Positions 42,091 through 50,437 of a DNA stretch of 64,000 nucleotides are shown piece by piece; position 1 is the first letter of the stretch; the number at the start of each line of letters is the position of its first letter. The stretch covers positions 313,611 through 377,610 of the forward strand of contig NZ_RCZA01000007.1 in the NCBI RefSeq assembly GCF_006438925.1, read 5' to 3'. The notes under the pieces were generated by a model. It was not told where the DNA came from, did not search any database, and saw nothing but the letters and a program-made list of their open reading frames with translations. Made by a program: the position numbers and the translations under genes. The stretch comes from Pseudomonas mandelii. GTDB lineage: Bacteria > Pseudomonadota > Gammaproteobacteria > Pseudomonadales > Pseudomonadaceae.

Positions 42091-42119
42091 GGAATAAAAC
42101 ACAGCGAATGACAGTTATA
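42091..42119 (+). promoter_or_regulatory. Candidate ECF promoter, rightward (sigma–anti-sigma)
   Basis: GGAATAAA (42091–42098) and GTTATA (42114–42119) give GGAATAA-N16-GTTATA, the same pattern and spacing as the leftward promoter. The -10 ends 26 bases before the sigma-factor ATG. Confidence 0.65.
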
Positions 42120-42144
42120 GGGGTGGGACGTTACGGGAATCACT

Positions 42145-42657
42145 ATGAAGCGATTTGAGGAATTGTTTGCGCCCCACTTGGACGCCGCCTACAACCTCGC
42201 GCGCTGGCTCACCGGTAACGACAGCGCCGCGCGCGACGTCGTGCAGGAAAGCGCCCTGCGGGCCTTCAGATTCTTGCACCGTTTCGCCGACGGCAATGCC
42301 AAGGCCTGGTTTCTGACCATCGTGCGTAACGAAAGCTACACCTGGCTCAAGGCCTCGGCCGGCCACCACTGGGTGGCCATCGGCGATGAACTGCCCGAAG
42401 ACGATGCCGCGTTGAGTCACGGCCAAACCCCGGAGTTGCTGGCCATTCACACGGAAAACGCGGCGCTTGTCCAACAGGCCCTGTGCGCCCTGCCGCCAGT
42501 ATTTCGCGAGGTGATTATTCTCAAGGAGCTCGAAGACATGCCCTACAAGGACATCGCCCTGGTGGCCGACATCCCCATCGGCACCGTCATGTCGAGACTG
42601 GCCCGGGCTCGCGCCATGCTCAAACTCGAACTACTGAAGTTACATGATCATGAATGA
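42145..42657 (+). CDS. ECF-type RNA polymerase sigma factor
   Basis: 170 residues. Region 2 (HLDAAYNLARWLTGNDSAARD, VQESALRAFRFLHRF) and region 4 (LPPVFREVIILKELEDMPYKD followed by IALVADIPIGTVMSRLARAR) are intact; no region 1 or 3, as in ECF factors. The 3' end overlaps the anti-sigma gene by 14 bases. Divergent from the phosphoesterase–cupredoxin operon, and probably autoregulated through the motif shared by both promoters. Confidence 0.93.
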   Translation: MKRFEELFAPHLDAAYNLARWLTGNDSAARDVVQESALRAFRFLHRFADGNAKAWFLTIVRNESYTWLKASAGHHWVAIGDELPEDDAALSHGQTPELLAIHTENAALVQQALCALPPVFREVIILKELEDMPYKDIALVADIPIGTVMSRLARARAMLKLELLKLHDHE

Positions 42658-43393
42658 ACTCGACTGCACGGCTTGCCAGACGCTGGTTCATGGCTATCTG
42701 GACAAAGAACTGGATACGGTGATGGCTGCCCGGGTCGCCGGGCATTTGGCCGAATGCGCCGAATGCACGCGGTTGCATGATCAGGCGCGGCTATTAAAGG
42801 TCAGCGTGAAGCGACATGCGCCGTATTACTCGGCACCGGCGTCGTTGACCGCCAACCTATTCGCCCCTGTTGCACCTCAACCCCGGGCCGTGGAACGTTG
42901 GCGGAAGTGGTTCGCGCCTGTTTTTTCAGCGACAGCCCTGGCCTTGGCTGTGATGCTGTATGTCGTCACGCCGGGCGGTGAACAGCCGTTGATGGATGAG
43001 GCGGTCTCCAGCCATGTCCGCTCGTTGATGGGTGAACATTTGAACGATGTGGTTTCGTCCGACCGCCATACCGTGAAACCTTGGTTCACCGGCAAGCTCG
43101 ACTTCTCGCCGCCCGTATTCGATTACTCGGCGCAAGGTTTTCCGTTGTTGGGTGGGCGGCTGGATTACCTGCAACATCAGACCACGGCGGCCCTGAGCTA
43201 TGGGCGCGCCAAGCACATTATCAATGTGTTCATCCTGCCCACGCAGGAGGCGGACAAGCCGCGACAGAGTCAGACGGTCCGCGGCTTTAACGTCGTGTTC
43301 TGGCAAGAAAACCACATGCGATTTGTGCTGGTTTCCGATTTGGAAAAAAGTGAGCTGGAGGCGCTCAGCCAGTTGCTCAAGAACGGCACCTGA
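42644..43393 (+). CDS. Anti-sigma factor, zinc-finger (ZAS) type, membrane-anchored
   Basis: 249 residues. The N-terminal ZAS domain has HLAECAEC (H34, C38, C41) plus C8/C11. A membrane helix at about 88–108 (FSATALALAVMLYVVTP) is followed by a periplasmic domain of about 140 residues that shows no recognised fold. It should hold the overlapping sigma factor at the membrane or cytoplasm and release it on a periplasmic or redox signal. An ATG six bases downstream of the annotated start is equally possible. Confidence 0.88.
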   Translation: MIMNELDCTACQTLVHGYLDKELDTVMAARVAGHLAECAECTRLHDQARLLKVSVKRHAPYYSAPASLTANLFAPVAPQPRAVERWRKWFAPVFSATALALAVMLYVVTPGGEQPLMDEAVSSHVRSLMGEHLNDVVSSDRHTVKPWFTGKLDFSPPVFDYSAQGFPLLGGRLDYLQHQTTAALSYGRAKHIINVFILPTQEADKPRQSQTVRGFNVVFWQENHMRFVLVSDLEKSELEALSQLLKNGT

Positions 43394-43409
43394 AGGCAAG
43401 GTTGCGTTG

Positions 43410-43769
43410 CAACATAGAATGTCCTCGTCCCTTCGAGTCCCGACACCGCCCACCAATGCCAACATCGCCGCCAGCGTTCAGTTGCAAACCATTGAACCCT
43501 CGCTGCAACAGGCGTTTGTTGAGCCAGGCGCCAAGGCCAGAGCCCAAGGTCAGGATCACCCCGTTGTAGCCGAACCCTTGCGTACTCAAACCCAGGCGTT
43601 GAAACACGAAAGGACCGAGGCTGTAGTACCTGAACAAGGCAATGTTGAATAGCGCCACCAACAGCGTCGAGCGCCAGACATCGCGGTCCTTGAGCATTTG
43701 CCACAACGTCTCGAACAGAGCAGGTGCTGTCACATTCTGTGGTCGGGTTTCCGGCAAGTCCCGCAGGCA
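43410..43769 (-). pseudogene. Remnant of an MFS drug transporter (Bcr/CflA-like), 5' half missing and frameshifted
   Basis: The stretch LRDLPETRPQNV to LLQRGFNGLQLNA reads as the central loop and helices 7–8 of a Bcr/CflA-type transporter. A stop lies directly upstream at 43770–43772, and the rest of the frame is not open. Near 43470 the transporter-like sequence passes to another frame (LAAMLALVGGVG), so there is a frameshift as well. The N-terminal half would lie where the foreign-looking queC now sits. The whole 455-base gap 43394–43848 contains no intact gene. Confidence 0.75.
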
Positions 43770-43848
43770 TCACAGCCCGCCAACCGCATAAGACCTAGGG
43801 GAGTGTGAACCAGCTGCAAATCGACCCTCCCCCGTTGTGCATTACTGC

Positions 43849-44538
43849 CTATAGTTCTAATTTAATTTTTAGACTGTGAATAACCTCTGCTCTATTTTCC
43901 AAAAACTCAGTCAACCCTTTTGAACGAAGACTACAAGCATCACAGTCACCACATCCACTCCCCATTATCCCGTTGTAGCAAGTCAATGTATGGTGCCGAA
44001 TCAAATCCAGCTGCTTATGGTAATCAGCCAAAGCCCAGGCCTCAGCTTTATTGAGCCGCATAAGCGGCGTCTCGATTCGTACCTTATAGTCCATACCCAA
44101 GTGAATGGCGCTGTTCAACACCTTAACAAACTCATCACCACAATCCGGATAACCAGAGCTCTCTGTTTCACAAACACCTGTAATGACAGCTTCAGCGTCT
44201 ACCTGATAGGCATAAATAGAAGCCAACGTTAAAAACAGAATATTCCTGCCCGGCACGAACGTATCAGGCACGCCATCCCCCGTACTCCTTGCAATTGGAA
44301 TGTGGTCGCGCGTCAAACTGCTAATGGCCAGTTCGCTCAACAATGAAGTGTCTAATACTTTGTGCACCTTCACGCCGAGTTGTTTTGAAAGCTGTTGCGC
44401 CACTTCGATTTCCGCACGATGGCGCTGGCCATAATCAAAGGTAATGCAGTGGATTTCCTCGTACATCGGCAATGCATGGATCAAGCAGGTGGTTGAGTCT
44501 TGTCCGCCGCTGAAAACGATAACGGCCTTTCTGGTCAT
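43849..44538 (-). CDS. queC: 7-cyano-7-deazaguanine synthase, enterobacterial type (second-copy candidate)
   Basis: 229 residues from MTRKAVIVFSGG, with AAGGAAG upstream. Makes preQ0 from 7-carboxy-7-deazaguanine. The P-loop FSGGQDSTTC (9–18) and four C-terminal zinc cysteines (CYNGIMGSGC, CGDCDAC) are intact. The sequence resembles the E. coli form (DYGQRHRAEIEVAQQL, FVPGRNILFLTLA) rather than the usual Pseudomonas QueC. Base composition is visibly more AT-rich than neighbouring genes. It lies beside a truncated MFS gene. I infer acquisition by transfer. P. fluorescens strains often carry two queC genes (from memory). Confidence 0.93.
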   Translation of the reverse strand: MTRKAVIVFSGGQDSTTCLIHALPMYEEIHCITFDYGQRHRAEIEVAQQLSKQLGVKVHKVLDTSLLSELAISSLTRDHIPIARSTGDGVPDTFVPGRNILFLTLASIYAYQVDAEAVITGVCETESSGYPDCGDEFVKVLNSAIHLGMDYKVRIETPLMRLNKAEAWALADYHKQLDLIRHHTLTCYNGIMGSGCGDCDACSLRSKGLTEFLENRAEVIHSLKIKLEL

Positions 44539-44562
44539 GGTTCGTTCTTCCTTGGGGTGTCT

Positions 44563-44593
44563 CGGCAGGGTGCCGGGGCCGTTGACCCTACCG
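44563..44593 (-). other. Stable hairpin in the queC leader
   Basis: On the minus strand CGGTAGGGT pairs with ACCCTGCCG (one G·U pair) around a 13-base loop, ending 25 bases before the queC ATG. No match to preQ1 riboswitch sequence was recognised. It could be an attenuator or insertion scar. Confidence 0.4.
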
Positions 44594-44799
44594 GGAAGCT
44601 CAAACTCTGGGTGTGGGAGGATTCCGAAATGACCGTATCCGATTTCCGTTTGTGTCATTTCTTTGTTGATACCCGAGCCTCAACAACCAGCCCTCCTCCG
44701 CTAGCACCTGACGACCGGCAACAGAAATCAACTGCCACTAAATATTACCTACGTCATATTACACGCGTAATAAAGACCCGTTTCCCACAGGTAATCTCC

Positions 44800-45921
44800 A
44801 TGACCAGCATGCCCAGCCTTGAACACGACCTTGCTGTCCCGGTGAGCACACCCAAGCCTCCCCTGTTCAAACGGTTGATCTTGCTGACGGCGGTCATCGC
44901 TGCCCTGGTGTTCGCCGGGCTGTACGCGACTCACTGGTGGACCGCGGGCCGTTTCATCGAAGAAACCGACGACGCCTACATCGGCGGCGATGTAACGGTG
45001 ATCGGGCCGAAGGTGGCGGGTTACATCGAAGAGGTGCTGGTCACCGACAACCAGAAGGTCAAGGCCGGTGATGTGTTGATTCGTCTCGATTCCCGCGACT
45101 ACCGCGCCAACCTGGCCAAGGCCGAAGGTGCGGTGGCCGCCGAAGAGGCGCTGCTCGCTAATCTCGATGCCACCGAACAATTGCAACACGCAGTGATCGG
45201 CCAGGCCCGCGCGGGGATTGATGCCGCCGGTGCCGAAACCGCCCGTTCACGGGATGACGATGTTCGCTACAAAAAACTGGTCGGCAGCAACGCCGTCTCG
45301 GTGGAAAGCGCCCAACGCGCCAACGCCACCTTCAAGACCGCCCAAGCCCTCAGCGCCCGGGCCCAGGCTGAATTGCTCGCCGCACAACGTCAGTTGAATG
45401 TGATCGAAACCCAGAAGCAGCAAGCCCGCGCCGCATTGATGCAGGCTCGTGCCGAACGTGATCTGGCGCAATTGAACGTGGGTTACACCGAACTGAAGGC
45501 CCCGGTGGACGGCGTGATCGGCAATCGCCGGGCGCGGGTCGGCGCTTATGCCCAGGCCGGCTCGCAACAGCTGTCGGTGGTACCGGCCAGCGGGCTGTGG
45601 GTCGATGCCAATTTCAAGGAAGATCAGCTATCGCGAATGACACCGGGGCAACGGGTGATCATTCATGCCGACGTGCTCTCGGGGCAGGAATTCCACGGTC
45701 ATCTGGACAGCCTCGCGCCGGCCAGTGGTTCGCAGTTCAGCGTGCTGCCGCCGGAAAACGCCACCGGCAACTTCACTAAAATCGTTCAGCGGGTGCCGGT
45801 GCGCATCGTGCTTGATCCGGCCGATGGCGTGCTCGGCCATCTGCGTCCGGGCCTGTCGGTCACCGCTGAAGTGGACACTCGCAAGGAACCTGCAACCCCG
45901 GCCGTGGCCAGCGCGCCATGA
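44800..45921 (+). CDS. HlyD family efflux adaptor (EmrA-like)
   Basis: 373 residues from MTSMPSLEHDL. One N-terminal membrane helix (about 28–46, LILLTAVIAALVFAGLYATHW), then a lipoyl/biotinyl-like hairpin domain with a long coiled-coil (RAEAEGAVAAEEALLANLDA region, about 100–205) and a beta-barrel section with VDGVIGNRRARVGAYAQAGS. It bridges the inner-membrane pump to an outer-membrane channel. The next gene overlaps it (ATGA) and encodes the pump. No TolC-like gene is nearby. Confidence 0.92.
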   Translation: MTSMPSLEHDLAVPVSTPKPPLFKRLILLTAVIAALVFAGLYATHWWTAGRFIEETDDAYIGGDVTVIGPKVAGYIEEVLVTDNQKVKAGDVLIRLDSRDYRANLAKAEGAVAAEEALLANLDATEQLQHAVIGQARAGIDAAGAETARSRDDDVRYKKLVGSNAVSVESAQRANATFKTAQALSARAQAELLAAQRQLNVIETQKQQARAALMQARAERDLAQLNVGYTELKAPVDGVIGNRRARVGAYAQAGSQQLSVVPASGLWVDANFKEDQLSRMTPGQRVIIHADVLSGQEFHGHLDSLAPASGSQFSVLPPENATGNFTKIVQRVPVRIVLDPADGVLGHLRPGLSVTAEVDTRKEPATPAVASAP

Positions 45922-47510
45922 GCCGCGCCCTCGCCGCCCCCGCGCAGCCGTTCAATGCCGCCGACATGGCGACGGCGACCAAGGTGTTCGCGTTCGCCAC
46001 CATGTGCATCGGCATGTTCATCGCGCTGCTGGATATCCAGATCGTCTCGGCCTCGCTGCGTGACATCGGCGGCGGGCTCTCGGCGGGCACCGACGAAACG
46101 GCGTGGGTACAAACCAGTTACCTGATTGCCGAAATCATCGTGATCCCGCTGTCCGGCTGGCTCTCCCGAGTGTTCTCGACACGCTGGCTGTTCTGCGCTT
46201 CGGCGGTGGGTTTCACCCTGGCCAGCCTGCTCTGCGGCGCAGCCTGGAACATTCAGAGCATGATCGCCTTCCGCGCCCTGCAAGGGTTTCTCGGTGGTTC
46301 GATGATCCCGCTGGTGTTCACCACCGCGTTCTTTTTCTTCACTGGCAAGCAACGGGTGATCGCTGCTGCAACCATCGGCGCGGTGGCCTCGTTGGCACCG
46401 ACCCTGGGGCCGGTGATCGGTGGCTGGATTACCGACATTTCATCCTGGCACTGGCTGTTCTACATCAACCTGGTGCCGGGAATTTTCGTCGCGGTGGCGG
46501 TGCCGATGCTGGTGAAAATCGATCAGCCGGAGTTGTCGCTGCTCAAAGGTGCCGACTACGTGAGCATGGTGTTCATGGCGCTGTTTCTCGGTTGCCTGGA
46601 ATACACCCTCGAGGAAGGCCCGCGCTGGAACTGGTTCAGCGACAGCACGATTCTGACCACGGCTTGGATCAGCGGACTGGCCGGCCTGGCGTTCATCGGT
46701 CGAACCTTGCACGTCGCCAACCCGATCGTCGATTTGCGCGCCTTGAAAGACCGTAACTTCGCCCTTGGCTGCTTCTTTTCGTTCGTTACCGGGATCGGCC
46801 TGTTCGCCACCATTTACCTGACGCCGCTGTTTCTCGGCCGGGTGCGTGGCTATGGCGCACTGGACATTGGTCTGGCGGTTTTCTCCACCGGGGTGTTCCA
46901 GATCATGGCGATTCCGCTGTACGCCTTTCTGGCCAACCGCATCGATCTGCGCTGGATCATGATGTTCGGCCTGGGGTTGTTCGCGTTGTCGATGTGGGAT
47001 TTCAGCCCGATCACCCATGACTGGGGGGCTAAGGAATTGATGCTGCCGCAAGCGCTGCGCGGGATTGCCCAGCAACTGGCGGTGCCGCCCGCGGTCACCC
47101 TGACCCTCGGCGGACTGGCGCCAGCACGGCTTAAACACGCGTCGGGATTGTTCAATTTGATGCGAAACCTTGGGGGTGCCATCGGCATTGCCGCGTGCGC
47201 GACCATTCTGAATGACCGCACCAACCTGCACTTCACCCGGTTGGCGGAAAACCTCAACAGCACCAACGAAGCACTGAATCAGTGGCTGTCCCAGGTCGGC
47301 AACAACTTCGCCGCCCTCGGCCAAAGCGGTGACGTGGGTGTCACCGCCAGCCTGCATCAGCTATGGCTGCTGACCTACCGCGAAGCGCAGACACAAACCT
47401 ATGGCGATACGTTCCTGATGATCATGGTCTGCTTCATCATCGCCACGGCGATGGTGCCCTTGATGCGCAAGGTGCAACCACCGGCCGCGCCGTCAGCAGA
47501 CGCTCACTGA
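45918..47510 (+). CDS. DHA2-type MFS multidrug efflux pump (EmrB-like)
   Basis: 530 residues with 14 membrane helices, the DHA2 plan. LLDIQIVSASLRDIGG after helix 1 and LGPVIGGWITDISSWHWLF (motif C, antiporter) are typical of EmrB. It exports hydrophobic compounds against protons, coupled with the adaptor directly upstream. Start and stop overlap by four bases, so the genes are translationally coupled. Confidence 0.93.
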   Translation: MSRALAAPAQPFNAADMATATKVFAFATMCIGMFIALLDIQIVSASLRDIGGGLSAGTDETAWVQTSYLIAEIIVIPLSGWLSRVFSTRWLFCASAVGFTLASLLCGAAWNIQSMIAFRALQGFLGGSMIPLVFTTAFFFFTGKQRVIAAATIGAVASLAPTLGPVIGGWITDISSWHWLFYINLVPGIFVAVAVPMLVKIDQPELSLLKGADYVSMVFMALFLGCLEYTLEEGPRWNWFSDSTILTTAWISGLAGLAFIGRTLHVANPIVDLRALKDRNFALGCFFSFVTGIGLFATIYLTPLFLGRVRGYGALDIGLAVFSTGVFQIMAIPLYAFLANRIDLRWIMMFGLGLFALSMWDFSPITHDWGAKELMLPQALRGIAQQLAVPPAVTLTLGGLAPARLKHASGLFNLMRNLGGAIGIAACATILNDRTNLHFTRLAENLNSTNEALNQWLSQVGNNFAALGQSGDVGVTASLHQLWLLTYREAQTQTYGDTFLMIMVCFIIATAMVPLMRKVQPPAAPSADAH

Positions 47511-47951
47511 TCAGGCTTGAGGCATTTTGCGGAAACCAACCGCCAGGCGGTTCCAGGCGTTGATCGTGGTAATGGCCACGGTCAGATCGACCATTTCCTT
47601 GGGGGTGAACTGCGCAGTGGCCAGTTCGTAGTCTTCGTCCGGGGCATGGGTCTGGCTCAGCAGCGTCAGGGATTCGGTCCAGGCCAGCGCAGCACGTTCA
47701 CGTGGGGTAAAAAACGGCGTTTCACGCCAGGCCGACAGTGTGTACAGGCGGCGCTCGTCTTCACCGCCCTTGCGGGCATCGGCGCTGTGCATATCCAGGC
47801 AGAAGGCGCAGCCGTTGATTTGCGAGGTACGCAGCTTGACCAGTTCGATCAAGGTCTTTTCCAGCGGCAACTTCGAAACCGCGGTTTCCAGCGCGATCAT
47901 GGCTTTGAGTGCATCGGGGGAAGCGGTGTAGAAATCGATACGCGGTTGCAT
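47511..47951 (-). CDS. Carboxymuconolactone decarboxylase family protein (AhpD-like)
   Basis: 146 residues. The AhpD core has C48 and C51 with H55 (INGCAFCLDMHSADARKGG), the alkyl-hydroperoxidase pattern of peroxidase-type family members. GGAG precedes the ATG. Its stop abuts the end of the convergent pump gene. A small peroxide- or disulfide-active protein is likely; it usually works as a trimer or hexamer. Confidence 0.92.
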   Translation of the reverse strand: MQPRIDFYTASPDALKAMIALETAVSKLPLEKTLIELVKLRTSQINGCAFCLDMHSADARKGGEDERRLYTLSAWRETPFFTPRERAALAWTESLTLLSQTHAPDEDYELATAQFTPKEMVDLTVAITTINAWNRLAVGFRKMPQA

Positions 47952-48098
47952 GGTGAGCTCCAGTCACAAGGGATGTGGAGCTACGTTAATCCCGCATTGA
48001 CCGGCAGAAAATAGCCAATTATTGGGAAGTTGAGGATGCCAATGGGACGCCTGCTGACGGCGCACTCGATTGCACCCGTTCCCATGATCTCCGAGCCC

Positions 48099-49541
48099 CT
48101 ACGCTCGATTGCGCAGCCACTGCAAAAAACCCTTCTTCTGCACAACCCTAGGCGCTTCCTGAGTCAACGTCTGAGCCTTGTTCAAGCGGAAATCCAGCAA
48201 CGCCTTCATCGCTTCGCTGATGTCATGCCGCGCATCCAGACACGGTTTGAGGTATTCCTTCTCGATCCGGTACAAGCTGCAGAACGTCTTGGCGCTGAAG
48301 TCCGCCGGTAGCGCCGTATCGGACAAAATACCGCCCTCGCCGATCACCTCACCCGGCCCCATGCGCCCGGACTCGAACTTGACCCCGCCACGGCTCAGCT
48401 CCACCGACACGACACCGGATTCGATGATGAACAAATGATCGCTGACCTCCCCCCCCGGCAGGATCATTTCACCGGCGCGGAAGTTTTGCAGGGTCATGTT
48501 CTGGCTGAAGGTTTCTTTCTCTTCCTGACGCAGGGTCGAGAAAATATTCGACGCATCCAGCAATGCCCGTGGCCGCGACAGGTTGGCAGGTGCATTGGGT
48601 TCGACGTTCGACAACAGGCTGACGCCGCTGGCCTGCAAGTGCCGGAACGCCAGGTCGAACAGCAGATTACGGACCATGCGCTTCTGGTCCATGGAGACCA
48701 CGAAACCACTGATTTCGTATTCCACGCCGGTGGCGCTGGAGCCTTTCAACGCGACACACGGCGCCGGTTTGTTCAACAGATAGCGGCACCCTTGCATCGC
48801 CCGTTCCAGCGCGTCGATCACCGTTTGCGGACGAGCGTGCGGGCTCAGTTGCAGGCTGATGGATACGCCGAAAATGTCACTGGGCCGGCTGAAGTTGATG
48901 ATCTTGGCCTTGGCCGCCAGGGAGTTGGGGATCACCGCCATGCTGCCTTGGGACGTTTGCAGGCGCGTCGCGCGCCAGTCGATGTCAATGACCCGGCCTT
49001 CGGTGCCGTCGATGGAGATCCAGTCATCCAGTTGATAGGGTTTGGTGGTGTTGAGGACGATCCCGGAGAACACGTCGCTGAGAGTACTTTGCAAGGCCAG
49101 GCCGACGATGATCGCCAATGCGCCAGAGGTCGCCAGCACGCCTTTGACCGGCAGATCGAGGACATACGCCAGAGCCGCGATGATCGCGATCAGGAAAATC
49201 ACCGCGCCGAGCAAATCCTGCAACAAGCGCCCGGTGTGCCCGACCCGTTGCATCATCACCGCGCCGATCAGCACCGTCAGGGTTCGTGCGCCGAACAGCC
49301 ACCAGCCGATCTGCAAACCGGTGGCCGCCAGATGCAGCGGGATATTGTCGGCCCAAGGCGCCGGCTCCATGGGATTCATGCCCTCGTTGAACAGCAGCAC
49401 GCTGAACAGCGAGTAAATCACCAGTCGTATGGCCAGTTTCCACTGGCTGCCATTGGCACTGAGCAGGCGCCACAGCCCCAGATCGATAAGGATCAAAGCC
49501 ATCGCGCAGAACAACGGGTGATCGGTGAGCAGTGACAGCAT
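48099..49541 (-). CDS. MscS-type mechanosensitive channel with C-terminal cyclic-nucleotide-binding domain
   Basis: 480 residues from MLSLLTDHPLF. Several membrane helices occupy 1–140, ending with the pore helix LATSGALAIIVGLALQSTLSDVFSG. The MscS beta domain (KPYQLDDWISIDGTEGRVID) and mixed alpha/beta vestibule follow. The C-terminal 140 residues fit a cNMP-binding domain (LPGGEVSDHLFIIESGVVSV, GPGEVIGEGGILSD). Such fusions can open in response to nucleotide as well as tension. Ligand unknown. Monocistronic. Confidence 0.9.
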   Translation of the reverse strand: MLSLLTDHPLFCAMALILIDLGLWRLLSANGSQWKLAIRLVIYSLFSVLLFNEGMNPMEPAPWADNIPLHLAATGLQIGWWLFGARTLTVLIGAVMMQRVGHTGRLLQDLLGAVIFLIAIIAALAYVLDLPVKGVLATSGALAIIVGLALQSTLSDVFSGIVLNTTKPYQLDDWISIDGTEGRVIDIDWRATRLQTSQGSMAVIPNSLAAKAKIINFSRPSDIFGVSISLQLSPHARPQTVIDALERAMQGCRYLLNKPAPCVALKGSSATGVEYEISGFVVSMDQKRMVRNLLFDLAFRHLQASGVSLLSNVEPNAPANLSRPRALLDASNIFSTLRQEEKETFSQNMTLQNFRAGEMILPGGEVSDHLFIIESGVVSVELSRGGVKFESGRMGPGEVIGEGGILSDTALPADFSAKTFCSLYRIEKEYLKPCLDARHDISEAMKALLDFRLNKAQTLTQEAPRVVQKKGFLQWLRNRA

Positions 49542-49584
49542 CAAGCAACTCCAGCAAGGACCAGTGGCGCAAACTTCGCACGGA

Positions 49585-49663
49585 TTGTAGGAGCTGGCGA
49601 AGCCTGCGATCTTTTGGCGATCTATAAAGATCAAAAGATCGCAGCCTTCGGCAGCTCCTACAA
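49585..49663. repeat. Family A inverted repeat
   Basis: Arms of 32 bases with two mismatches (GGCGAAGCCTGC against GCAGCCTTCGGC), TTGTAGGAGCTG outward to CTTTTG. Between the channel and the YcaC-like gene. Confidence 0.85.
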
Positions 49664-49682
49664 GGGGCGATGTGCGTCGGGG

Positions 49683-50309
49683 TTACTTGCTGCTGGTCAG
49701 CGCGTTGTAGCTGGTAAACAGGTTGCGGTAATCCGGGATGTGGTTGGAGAACAAGGTGCCCAAGCCTTCCACGTCGTTGCGCCAGTCGCGATGCAGTTCA
49801 CAGGCCAGGCCGAACCAGGTCATCAATTGCGCGCCGGAGGCCGACATGCGGTCCCAGGCCGATTGACGGGTCAGTTCATTGAAGGTGCCGGAGGCGTCTG
49901 TCACCACGAACACCTCGAAGCCTTCAGCCAGTGCCGACAGCGCCGGGAACGCCACGCACACTTCGGTCACCACGCCGGCGATGATCAGTTGTTTCTTGCC
50001 GGTGGCCTTGATCGCCTTGACGAAGTCTTCGTTGTCCCAGGCATTGATCTGGCCAGGACGGGCGATGTACGGCGCGTCGGGGAACAGCGCCTTGAGCTCG
50101 GGCACCAGCGGGCCGTTGGGGCCGGTTTCGAAACTGGTGGTGAGAATGGTCGGCAACTTGAAGTACTTGGCCAGGTCAGCCAGGGCCAGCACGTTGTTCT
50201 TGAAACGGTCCGGCTCGATGTCGCGCACCAGAGAAAGCAGACCCGCCTGGTGATCGACCAACAGAACGGCGGCGTTATCCTTGTCGAGACGTTTGTAAGA
50301 GGTAGTCAT
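49683..50309 (-). CDS. Isochorismatase-like hydrolase (YcaC type)
   Basis: 208 residues. Cysteine-hydrolase fold with D19 (LLVDHQAGLL) and the nucleophile C118 (AGVVTEVCVAFPAL), and the cis-peptide region VVTEVC typical of YcaC. AGGA precedes the ATG. E. coli YcaC is an octameric hydrolase of unknown substrate. The gene is followed upstream on the same strand by the pirin gene, 128 bases away. Confidence 0.9.
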   Translation of the reverse strand: MTTSYKRLDKDNAAVLLVDHQAGLLSLVRDIEPDRFKNNVLALADLAKYFKLPTILTTSFETGPNGPLVPELKALFPDAPYIARPGQINAWDNEDFVKAIKATGKKQLIIAGVVTEVCVAFPALSALAEGFEVFVVTDASGTFNELTRQSAWDRMSASGAQLMTWFGLACELHRDWRNDVEGLGTLFSNHIPDYRNLFTSYNALTSSK

Positions 50310-50437
50310 GGGAGTAATCCTCGCTTTTTATCGATGCCGAACGGGCCGGCGTTAGAGAAACCTGATAGTTCGTTAAAACGCGACCAAGCAAGGGTAGTCG
50401 CCCTCGTCCGTCACGCCACAGCGTTACAACAATGAGC

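Noticed and set aside
43377..43757. 126-codon minus-strand frame taken as an intact gene
   Set aside because: It begins in the middle of a transporter, runs into sequence antisense to the anti-sigma gene and needs a frameshift to continue the MFS fold, so it was called a pseudogene.
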